Of a stretch of 64,000 bases of DNA, positions 8,685-16,900 are shown in pieces. Both the position numbers and the translations under genes were made by a program. The DNA is taken from contig CAVVAE010000002.1 of assembly GCA_963746185.1 (NCBI GenBank), forward strand, positions 186,001 through 250,000, read 5' to 3'. This stretch comes from CAVVAE01 sp963746185. Lineage in GTDB: Bacteria; Actinomycetota; Actinomycetes; Propionibacteriales; Nocardioidaceae. How positions within the stretch are numbered: position 1 is the first letter of the stretch; every line of letters starts with the position of its first letter. The notes below the pieces were generated by a model that searched no databases, was not told where the DNA came from, and worked only from the letters and a program-made list of their open reading frames with translations.

Positions 8685-9982
8685 CGGGTTCGGACGAGAG
8701 CCCGGCCACCCCTGAGGAGCCGGAGATCTCCGTCGCCCCTGATCTCCCGGTCGCCCCCGAGGAGCCCGAGGCTCCCCTTGCACCTCTGCTCGAGCTTCGC
8801 GACGGCCTGCCGCCGGTCGTCGAAACCGCTGAGGCGCTGGCGCGGCTCGTCGACACCTTCGGTGCCGGCTCCGGACCGTTCGCTATCGACGCCGAGCGGG
8901 CCTCCGGCTATCGCTACAGCCACCGCGCCTACCTGATTCAGTTGAGGCGAGCGGGCGCGGGCTCGGCGCTGATAGACCCCATCCCGTTCGGTGACGTGCC
9001 GAACGACGCCCTGTCCCCTTTGGCCGAGGCCGTTGCCGATGCCGAGTGGGTCATCCACGCCGCCAGCCAAGACCTGGCCTGCCTCGCCGAGCTCGGCATG
9101 CGACCGCGCCAGCTCTTCGACACCGAGCTCGCCGGGCGCCTGCTCAACTATCCGCGCGTCGGACTGGCCGTGATGGTCGAGGAGCTGCTCGGATTCCGCA
9201 TGCGCAAGGAACACTCCGCAGTCGACTGGTCGAAGCGGCCACTGCCCGACCCCTGGCTGATCTACGCCGCACTCGACGTCGAACAGCTCCTCGAGCTGCG
9301 CGACATCCTGGCGGGCCAGCTCGAGGAGGCGGGCAAGGCCGAGTGGGCGCGACAGGAGTTCGCAGCCTGGGCGGACTCCGGCGACGCGACCCCGCGGGCC
9401 GAGCCTTGGCGTCGTACGTCGGGGATTCATCGAGTCCGCGGTCGCCGAGGTCTGGGCGTTGTGCGATCCATGTGGTTGCGCCGGGATGCGCTGGCTCGCG
9501 GCCGCGACGTCACCTCGACCAGGATTTTGCCCGACGCGGCCATCGTCGCTGCTGCCGCGGCTGCCCCGACCTCACGCAACGCGCTGTCGCGAGTCGACGG
9601 ATTCTCCACCCGAAGCGGTCAGCGCTACCTCAAGGACTTCTACGGCGCGGTCTCCGAAGCGCTCTCCCTCCCTGACAGCGGGCTGCCCACGTTGTCACCT
9701 CAACACGACGGCCCACCTCCGCCACGCAGCTGGGCTGAAAAAGACCCAGAGGCCGCCGCCAGGCTGAGCCGTTGCCGAGAGGCGGTCATCGCGTTGGCGG
9801 CCAAGTACGAACTCCCGCAGGAGAACCTGCTGGCCCCGGACGCCGTACGACGGCTGGCCTGGACGCCACCCGAAGTCGTCACGCTCGACACGGTCACCGC
9901 GTTCCTCCAAGATGTCGGCGCCCGGCCGTGGCAGATCGAACTCACCGCAGCCGACCTCGCCATCGCCGTCGCCGACGACTGA
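8681..9982 (+). CDS. Ribonuclease D-like 3'-5' exonuclease with HRDC domain
   Basis: 433 aa. A disordered acidic N-terminus (about 45 aa) precedes a DEDD-type exonuclease domain: FAIDAERASGYR (first Asp-Glu pair), ASQDLACLAEL, then HSAVDWSKRPLP close to the last Asp. An HRDC-like helical domain follows near residues 225-310 and a second HRDC-like region lies near the C-terminus. The family trims 3' ends of tRNA and other RNA. It is coupled to DUF3000 by a 4-base overlap. Whether RNA or DNA is the substrate cannot be told from sequence. Confidence 0.9.
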   Translation: MTGSDESPATPEEPEISVAPDLPVAPEEPEAPLAPLLELRDGLPPVVETAEALARLVDTFGAGSGPFAIDAERASGYRYSHRAYLIQLRRAGAGSALIDPIPFGDVPNDALSPLAEAVADAEWVIHAASQDLACLAELGMRPRQLFDTELAGRLLNYPRVGLAVMVEELLGFRMRKEHSAVDWSKRPLPDPWLIYAALDVEQLLELRDILAGQLEEAGKAEWARQEFAAWADSGDATPRAEPWRRTSGIHRVRGRRGLGVVRSMWLRRDALARGRDVTSTRILPDAAIVAAAAAAPTSRNALSRVDGFSTRSGQRYLKDFYGAVSEALSLPDSGLPTLSPQHDGPPPPRSWAEKDPEAAARLSRCREAVIALAAKYELPQENLLAPDAVRRLAWTPPEVVTLDTVTAFLQDVGARPWQIELTAADLAIAVADD

Positions 9983-10012
9983 TCCGCACAACCATCGCAC
10001 CCAGGAGCCACG

Positions 10013-10828
10013 ATGAGACGCCAGACCCGATCCTCTGCCGCTGTTGCGCTCGCATGCGCGGCAGTGCTCGCGCTTGGGGCCTGCGATGACGGCACGCCGA
10101 CGAGCGCCGACGAGAGCTCCACGAGCGAGCCGACGGCCTCGTCCGCCCACCCCACGACGCCCACCGAGACCACCGAACCCACCACGCCCGGTGAGACGGT
10201 GAAGACCGAGACCTCGGAGCCGCCTACCCCGAAGCCGCCCATGGACGACAGCACGGCGGAGCGCGCGCGTCAGACCCAGATCAAGCCCGCAGACTTTCCT
10301 GGTTTCAATGACCAGTGGCAGTGGGATGCTGCAACAGGTAGCCCAGGCGAGGGTCAGCGTAACCAGTCGATCTGCCTCCACACAGACCTCGTCGCGATCG
10401 GTGGGGTCAACGAATACAGCACGACGTTGAAGTCCTCCGCTGATGGCGCGGCGGTCGCCTACCAGCTCACCGCGGTATTCCCCGACGAGCACACTGCGAT
10501 GACGGCCGAGACGGTCTTGGACAACTGGCAGACGCGGTGTCAGTCGTATGCGAGGAGCGAGAAGAATCTCAAGCACGTCGATGTCTCTGCCGTTCGTGAC
10601 GTCCCGACCGTCGTGGGTGCGGGCAAGCAGTGGATGGTGACCTACCGCCCGGTGCCGAACGACCCAGACTCGGTCTGGTTCAACGCTGAGGGGTTTGTCC
10701 GTGACGGCGACGTGATCACCTACCTGGTGATCCGCAACGCCGGGCAGGACTACAACTACGAGGTCGGACAGGAACCGATGGACCTCGCGGTCGCGGTGGC
10801 GGGCGACTACTTGAAGAAGACCCGCTGA
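10013..10828 (+). CDS. Putative lipoprotein, function unknown
   Basis: 271 aa. A lipoprotein signal with lipobox (LALGACDDG) is followed by a Thr/Ser/Pro/Glu-rich linker to about residue 75. A globular domain of about 190 aa follows, including a Cys pair (SICLHTD and TRCQSYA) that could form a disulfide. The domain loosely resembles extracellular sensor domains of the PknH C-terminal type; this is a guess. An AGGAGCC Shine-Dalgarno sequence lies before the ATG. A strong hairpin just downstream ends the transcript. Confidence 0.75.
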   Translation: MRRQTRSSAAVALACAAVLALGACDDGTPTSADESSTSEPTASSAHPTTPTETTEPTTPGETVKTETSEPPTPKPPMDDSTAERARQTQIKPADFPGFNDQWQWDAATGSPGEGQRNQSICLHTDLVAIGGVNEYSTTLKSSADGAAVAYQLTAVFPDEHTAMTAETVLDNWQTRCQSYARSEKNLKHVDVSAVRDVPTVVGAGKQWMVTYRPVPNDPDSVWFNAEGFVRDGDVITYLVIRNAGQDYNYEVGQEPMDLAVAVAGDYLKKTR

Positions 10829-10837
10829 TCTAAGAGA

Positions 10838-10872
10838 GTTGGGCCCCCGCCGGGATCGCGTGGGGGCCCAAC
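10838..10872. terminator. Terminator hairpin after the lipoprotein gene
   Basis: Perfect 11-bp stem (GTTGGGCCCCC at 10838-10848 with its complement at 10862-10872) and a 13-base loop, 9 bases after the stop codon. There is no T-tract. It can also serve the converging rpf gene. Confidence 0.75.
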
Positions 10873-10946
10873 CTGCTCGAGCGCGCTGCGCTGGACGACG
10901 GGGGGGTTCGCACGGAGGCGAGTCCAGCCAACGCGGCTCGATGGTT

Positions 10947-11438
10947 CTACTTGATCGTGACGGCGCGCAGCGGCTCGACGTGACCTACCCGGTCGTTGGT
11001 GCCGTAGCGCCAGGGGTGAACGTACGTCGCCTTGAGCTTCGCCGCCTTGGCGCCGACATCGGATCCGCTGAGGCCGAGAGCGGCCGAGCAGGCCGGCCAC
11101 GCACCCCAACCCGAGTTCCTGACCAACTTCTCGGCAATCGCGATCTGCTCTTCGCGCGTGGCGAGGTCAGCCCGGCTGGCGTAACGACCGCCGCCGTAAG
11201 AGGTCCAGGTGCTGGAGGCAAACTGCAGCCCGCCGTAGTAGCCGTTTCCGGTGTTGATGTGCCAGTTGCCGCCAGACTCGCAGTTCGCGAGGCGGTCCCA
11301 GGTGCGCCCGCTGGCCGCATCGGCGGTGTTGATCGTGGAGGAGACAGGTGCCGCGACGGCGACTGCTGCTGTGGCAACGACCGCAGCACGTCTCACAGGA
11401 CGGCGTTTGGCGGCGCGATGACGTGGCTCGTAAGCCAT
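10947..11438 (-). CDS. Secreted transglycosylase-like protein, resuscitation-promoting-factor (Rpf) domain
   Basis: 163 aa from the ATG at 11438. A basic N-terminus and a hydrophobic Ala/Val core near residues 16-30 form a signal sequence. Residues about 42-120 are an Rpf domain: TWDRLANCESGGNW with the conserved catalytic Glu (about residue 53) and its paired Cys, GYYGGLQFASSTW, and GWGAWPACS with the second Cys. Rpf enzymes cut peptidoglycan and stimulate growth resumption. No LysM or G5 domain is present. A ydaO-type leader lies directly upstream, so expression is probably tied to cyclic di-AMP. Confidence 0.9.
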   Translation of the reverse strand: MAYEPRHRAAKRRPVRRAAVVATAAVAVAAPVSSTINTADAASGRTWDRLANCESGGNWHINTGNGYYGGLQFASSTWTSYGGGRYASRADLATREEQIAIAEKLVRNSGWGAWPACSAALGLSGSDVGAKAAKLKATYVHPWRYGTNDRVGHVEPLRAVTIK

Positions 11439-11449
11439 GGGTGTGGCCT

Positions 11450-11612
11450 CTCCGCCGCCTACGAAGTGAGCTGTCGGGTTCGGGCGGAAAGGTTCGCCCG
11501 GTCGGGCGGTCATTCGTGGTGCGATGACCGTTCGACTTAACCCCAAGGCGCCTCGGTCCAAGCCTTCAGGTCCTCGACGCCGAATTCACGGGTCCCCCGC
11601 TCCTACCCCAAT
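11450..11612 (-). promoter_or_regulatory. ydaO/yuaA-type cyclic di-AMP riboswitch in the rpf leader
   Basis: On the minus strand the leader contains, in order, GCGGGGGACCC (11600-11590), CCTTGGGGTTAAGTC (11548-11534) and CCGAACCCGACAGCTCAC (11483-11466) followed by TTCGTAGGCGG. These are the conserved blocks of the ydaO family (Rfam RF00379) in the right order and spacing. The 3' edge abuts the GGAGAG ribosome-binding site at 11453-11448. Known members bind cyclic di-AMP, usually lower expression, and often precede cell-wall hydrolase genes in actinobacteria. Outer boundaries are approximate. Confidence 0.85.
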
Positions 11613-11783
11613 CTGGTGCAGGTGGCCGCAGGTGGCGGGTAGGACTCGGCGTACCACCCAACGGCATCCCGTCGGTCTGACAGGACTTGAGAGACGCTAG
11701 TGCACCCCCGCGGGACGGGCAACTGACGACGCCGACACACGCCGAACAGTTTTCCGGGCCTTTCCGGGCCTTTCCCGGCTGTT
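11613..11783. other. Promoter-side region upstream of the rpf riboswitch, with a 10-bp tandem repeat
   Basis: No gene seen. It contains TTTCCGGGCC twice in tandem (11751-11770) followed by a degenerate third copy, just beyond the aldo/keto reductase stop. The rpf promoter should lie here on the minus strand. Confidence 0.4.
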
Positions 11784-12641
11784 TCAGACCGCTGACAGCC
11801 GCTCCAGCTCGGCGGACGTCAGGGCGAGATCGGCAGCCGCCACGGAGGACTGGATCGAGGATGGGCGGCTTGCTCCCGGTATGGGTATGACGCACTCCGA
11901 CAACGACATTTCCCAAGCGAGGGCGACCTGCTGAGGGCTGACGTCGTGCGCTCGGCCGACCTCGGCGAACGCGCTGTGGTCCGACCCCAGTTCCTTGGCC
12001 GTGCGCATGCCACCGAGGGGGCCCCAGGGCAGGAACGCCAGCCCGAGCTCCTCGCACAGTGCAATCTCCGGCTCGCTGCTCCGATACGACGGAGAGAACT
12101 GGTTCTGCACCGAAACCAGGGCCTCACCGAGAATGCTCTGCGCCAGCCTGATCTGGTTGGGGTTCGCGTTCGAGATGCCGACTCGCTTGACCAGCCCAGC
12201 GTCGTACAACGCCAGTAGCCCACCCATCGACTCTTCGTACGGGAGGTCAGGGTCAGGCCGGTGGTGCTGATACAAGTCGATGCTGTCGACGCCGAGTCTC
12301 TTCAAGGACGACTCACACGCGGAGCGCAGGTACTGCGCGCTCCCGTTGAGTCCCCAGTCCGCACCGTCTCGCGTGTGACCTCCTTTGGTCGCCACCACGA
12401 CGTGTTCAGTCGAGCCCGGGTAGGTCGCCAAGCTCTGGGCGATCAGCTGCTCGTTCATCCCCGGTCCGCGCTCGGACGGCGTGTAGGCATCGGCGGTGTC
12501 GATCAGCGTCACCCCCGCATCGAGGGCCGCATGCACGGTCGCGACCGCGTCGGCTTCCTCCGGTCGCGTGTCCATGGTCAGCTGCATCCCGCCGAGTCCG
12601 ATGGCGCTTACGTCAAGATCTCCGAGGCGTCGTGTCAACAT
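11784..12641 (-). CDS. Aldo/keto reductase
   Basis: 285 aa from the ATG at 12641, with an AAGGAGAG ribosome-binding site. NAD(P)H-dependent oxidoreductase of the (beta/alpha)8 type: GLGGMQL, the catalytic Asp-Tyr in LIDTADAYT, the catalytic Lys in VVATKGGH, the His region in IDLYQHHRPD, and the cofactor phosphate site IPIPGASRPSS near the C-terminus. Substrate is unknown. A much longer frame through the opposite-strand FUSC gene is an artefact. Confidence 0.92.
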   Translation of the reverse strand: MLTRRLGDLDVSAIGLGGMQLTMDTRPEEADAVATVHAALDAGVTLIDTADAYTPSERGPGMNEQLIAQSLATYPGSTEHVVVATKGGHTRDGADWGLNGSAQYLRSACESSLKRLGVDSIDLYQHHRPDPDLPYEESMGGLLALYDAGLVKRVGISNANPNQIRLAQSILGEALVSVQNQFSPSYRSSEPEIALCEELGLAFLPWGPLGGMRTAKELGSDHSAFAEVGRAHDVSPQQVALAWEMSLSECVIPIPGASRPSSIQSSVAAADLALTSAELERLSAV

Positions 12642-12719
12642 GCTCTCCTTCCTATCAGGCACGCCGTGATGACCGTCGGGTGGTTGGCGGCCACTCGGAC
12701 TCGCCGCCAAGATGGAGCG

Positions 12720-13814
12720 ATGGACCTCTCCGCGCTCAGCGACCGCGCGTTCAAGCGAGGCCGCCTGTCCCTGGCCGCGCGGGTACGACGCCTGCAAGCC
12801 AAGTCCTGGGTCATCGCGCAGTGCGCCGTGGCCGCAGGTGTTGCCTGGGTGATCGCCAGTGAGGTGTTCGGGCACCCGACCCCGTTCTTCGCCCCGGTGG
12901 CTGCCCTCCTGTCGCTCGGGACGTCGTACGGCCAACGTCTCCGTCGGGTCGGCGAGGTCACCATCGGTGTCGCGGTCGGAGTCGGGATCGCCGACGGGTT
13001 TGCCCATCTGTTCGGCCGGGGATCGTGGCAGATCGTCGTGGTCGTCGTGCTGGCGATGTCTGCGGCTGTGCTGCTTGACGCCGGCGTCTTGTTCATCAAC
13101 CAGGCGGCGGTGCAGGCGATCGTCGTGGTGACTCTGCTCCCCCTCGACCAGGGTTTTAGCCGGATTGGCGACGCGTTCATCGGTGGAGCCGTCGCGTTGG
13201 TGGCCGCGACCGTCGTACCCGGCGCCCCGTTGCGGCGTCCACGCGAGGAGGCCGCCAAAGTGACGATGGAACTCTCGCGCCTCTTGCGGCTGGCTCGGCA
13301 GAGTGCCTTCGACATCGACCCGGAACAGGCCTCGGACACCCTCGACCGCGCACGGGAGACGGAGGCACTGCTCGCCGAACTGCGTGCCGCCGCAGACGAG
13401 GGGATCGAGGTCGTCCGGTCGTCGCCGTTCCGGAGAAAGTCCGCGACGCATGTTCGCTCGATCGCCGAAGTGGTGGCGCCACTGGACCGGGCGATCCGCA
13501 ACACGCGGGTGCTCATCCGGCGGGTAATGGTCAGTGCGCGACTCGATGAGACGATGCCGCCGGACTACCTGAACTTGCTCGACGACCTCGCGGATGTGAC
13601 CGAGCAGATTGCGCTGGAGTTCGCCGCGAACCGGTCCCCCGAGGCCGCCCAGGATCACCTGATCGAACTGGCGGAGCGAACGGCCAGCGCCAGCGAGCCA
13701 CTCACGTTGTCTGCTGCAGTCGTGCTCGGCCAGATGCGGTCCCTGGTCATCGACCTGTTGGAGCTGGCGGGGCTCGACCACGCCACCGCGATCAGCCTGA
13801 TTCCGGCGCGCTGA
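12720..13814 (+). CDS. FUSC-family (aromatic-acid exporter type) membrane protein
   Basis: 364 aa from the ATG at 12720 (MDLSALSDR). Residues about 30-160 hold roughly six hydrophobic helices with the FUSC-like HPTPFFAPVAALLSLG segment, then a long soluble helical tail of about 190 aa rich in Arg, Glu and Leu. Related proteins are linked to export of aromatic acids or metabolites. It diverges from the aldo/keto reductase, 78 bases apart, and ends at a shared convergent terminator. Confidence 0.82.
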   Translation: MDLSALSDRAFKRGRLSLAARVRRLQAKSWVIAQCAVAAGVAWVIASEVFGHPTPFFAPVAALLSLGTSYGQRLRRVGEVTIGVAVGVGIADGFAHLFGRGSWQIVVVVVLAMSAAVLLDAGVLFINQAAVQAIVVVTLLPLDQGFSRIGDAFIGGAVALVAATVVPGAPLRRPREEAAKVTMELSRLLRLARQSAFDIDPEQASDTLDRARETEALLAELRAAADEGIEVVRSSPFRRKSATHVRSIAEVVAPLDRAIRNTRVLIRRVMVSARLDETMPPDYLNLLDDLADVTEQIALEFAANRSPEAAQDHLIELAERTASASEPLTLSAAVVLGQMRSLVIDLLELAGLDHATAISLIPAR

Positions 13815-13852
13815 CCAGCGGTTTCGCGCGACCACAGGCGTTGGCGGTGAGT

Positions 13853-13889
13853 GCGAGCGTCCCACCCCATTTCGAGGTGGGACGCTCGC
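13853..13889. terminator. Bidirectional terminator between FUSC and M36/5'-nucleotidase genes
   Basis: Perfect 14-bp stem, GCGAGCGTCCCACC at 13853-13866 with its complement at 13876-13889, and a 9-base loop. It lies between two converging genes and can serve both. Confidence 0.8.
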
Positions 13890-13924
13890 TGCTGTGCTGT
13901 GCTATCGACTGCGGTGCTGCTGAC

Positions 13925-16900
13925 CTACAGGCCCGTGACCCTGTCGGCCGGCGGGGTCAGACCGGGGTTGTCGCTGAAGAACTCTGCCAAGTTGTGCAGG
14001 TCTTCATCACCACCGACCTTGTTGGTCGAATCTCTGAACACCGTGAAGGCGTCGCCGCCTTCGGTGAGGAAGTTCAACGTCCCCACCCGGTAGGTGTCAC
14101 CGGCAACGATCGGCACACCGTTCAGCTCCATGCTTCCTGGAACCACATGCCCACCGAGGGTGCCAGCACCCGGCTGCGTGTTCGGCGCAGGAGTGTCGCC
14201 CTCCCAGGCCCACTCATAGGTGAACCCGTCCGACACCCCGAGGGAAAGCATCACGCGTCGACCGGCGACGCCACGCTGGAACTGTTGGTTGAGCACGTCC
14301 TCGATCTGCTCCCCGGTCATGTCGACCGTGACGAGGATGTTGTTGAACGGTGCGACGTTGTACGTTTCGCGGAACGTGATCTCACCTGGCTGCTCCGTCC
14401 CCGAAGGGGGGAAGAGCAGTGGGGCTCGCACGCCTCCGGTGTTCATGAACGCGATCTCCGCCCCACCGTTCGCCTCTGCCTCGGTCCCCCACAGGATGGC
14501 ATCAGCGACAAGATCCACGAGCGGCGTCTCTTCGCAGCGGCAGGTCGACTGGTCACCGACGATGCTGGTGTCGGGAGCGAGCGTCCCCACCACGCGGTTA
14601 CCCAGAGGAGCCGACAGCGTGTTCCAGAAATCGATGATCGCGGTCTCGTTGGCGTCCTTGGTGATGTCGCGTGTCACGAGCAGGTTGGCTGCTGACGACT
14701 CATCACGAACGACGTCTTGCGTCGCGAGGTCGATCGTCAGGTGCGTCTGAGTGAGCACCTGTCCGAACGACGCAGCGCTCGTCACCAGTCGCGGGTCGCC
14801 GGCCGGGTCGTCGATGCTGCAGACGTAGGGCTGGTGCGTGTGACCGGTGACCATCATGTCGATCGCGGGGTCGAGATCGTTGGCGATGTCAACGATCGGT
14901 CCTGACAGACCGACGCAGCCACCGATATCCAGAGTCTGGCCAGCCGGCAACACCTGAGCGCCACCCTCATGCAACAACACGACGATGCTCTCGACGCCTT
15001 CAGACTGGAGGAACGCCGCCTGGGCATTCGCCGTCTCGACCTCGTCCATGAACTCGACGGTGTCGATACCTCCTGGGCTGACCAGGCTCGGCGTCCCTTC
15101 GAGCGTCATACCGATGAAGCCGATCTTGACGCCGTCCACGGTCTTGATGGATGTGGCCGGCAGGAGTGGCTCGCCGTCGGAGTCCTTGATCACGTTCGCG
15201 GCTAGGTAGTCGAACCCGGTGCCGTCGTAGGGGATGTCATCGCCGTTCGAGTCCTTGAAGCAACCCTTGGGCGCCGGCTGGCAACCACCGTTGACCATGC
15301 GCAGCAGCTCATCGGTTCCCTCGTCGAACTCATGGTTGCCGACGCTGGAGACGTCGAGCCCGAGCTCATTCATGGCTTCGACAGAGGGCTCATCTTGGAA
15401 GAGACCAGACAGGAACGTCGATCCGCCGATCAGGTCACCGGCCGCCACGGTCAGGGTCGAGGTCGGCTGCTGAGCCTTGAGTGCCTTGACCTTCGCGGAG
15501 AGGTACTCCACGCCGCCTACCGGTGGTGTTCCTGCCGGGAGAGGCGCTTGCGGCGTATCCGTCGCCTCGAGGTGACCGTGGAAGTCGTTGAACGACAGGA
15601 TCTGTACGTCCTGCTCGACTGCGCCGGTCGGATCGCTGGGTACGCCGTAGACCTCGAGTTCGGTGATGTCCATGAACACACAGCCGTCAAACGCGGCACC
15701 CTCCGAACAGACGTCCCCAGGCTCCAAAAGCTGTTCAACCTGTGAGTCGTCGATCCAGAACTTGACGTACCGGACACCAGTCAGCGGTCCGACCGGGATC
15801 TCGTTGACCCGGCCGCGGTCGGCCGGCGTGAACTGACCGTCCTCGACCTCGGTGTAGGTGTCACCGTCGGCCGACACCTCGATCCGGTAGTCACCGGCCG
15901 AGGCACTTCCCGCGTCTCCACACGTGGCGGTCGGGTCGACTCCGAAGGCAGACACCTCGATCGGCTGCGGCAGCTTGACCACGATGTACTTCGGGTCCGG
16001 AGTATCTACAGCGTCACCGTCACCTCGATCTGAGCTCCAGCCCTGGCCGTAGCTCAGGTCGATCGCGTTCTGAGGTCCGCATCCGAAGTTCGAGTAGTCG
16101 GGACCAGTGAATTCCACCAGGTCGGCACCACCACTCGATGCGGCCCAGTCGCGTCGCAGCGAGAAGTCGACTTCGATGTCGCCGTCCACGTCCGCAGTCT
16201 TCGGCTCGATCTTGTAACCGGGGGCTTGGGCGATGATCTCGGGGTAGTCGCCCGCAATCACCTGCTGGATGGAGTAGCGGCCTGAGGCATCGGTGGTTGC
16301 CGTGTAGTTGCTGACGCCAGAGGCGTGGCCCGGGATCGACACGACAGCGCCCTCAATCGCGTCGCCTGTTTGGTCGTCCGTGACCTGTCCGGACACCGTG
16401 TAGCGCGGAGTGGACGGGGACGGCGGCATGCTGAAGTCTTCGACCACTGCGGCATCACTGCCGTCGGACGCGGAGGCGAACCAACCCATCCCTCGGTCAG
16501 CGAACGTCCTCCAGATGGCGTTCTTGTGCGCGGCACCGTAGATCGACTGGTCAGCAAGCAGGATCGCGTCCCGCTCGTCGAGGAACGACGGGTCAGCCGG
16601 CGAGATGGCCATCGCCTCGGTCACGATCGCTGCGGTCACCTTGTGTCCGAGCTTCGCCCGGAGGTCCCACAGCGTCTGTCCCCAGATCTCGCTGTCGGCG
16701 TGCACCTCGGGACCACCGGTCGCGTTGCCGAGGTCGCCGAACGTGTAGCCACCCTTGCCACCGATCGCCTTGGTGCACAGGTTCGCTGTTGCGTCCGGGG
16801 CACAGTCGATGGCTTCACTTCGGGTGATGGCTCGGTGGTGTGTCAGGTAGCTGTCGAACAGCACCTGTCCGTTCGCAGCCGTGTCGGGGACATACCCCTT

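Noticed and set aside
12642..13865. N-terminal extension of the aldo/keto reductase frame
   Set aside because: It overlaps the opposite-strand FUSC gene; the reductase starts at 12641 with a proper ribosome-binding site.
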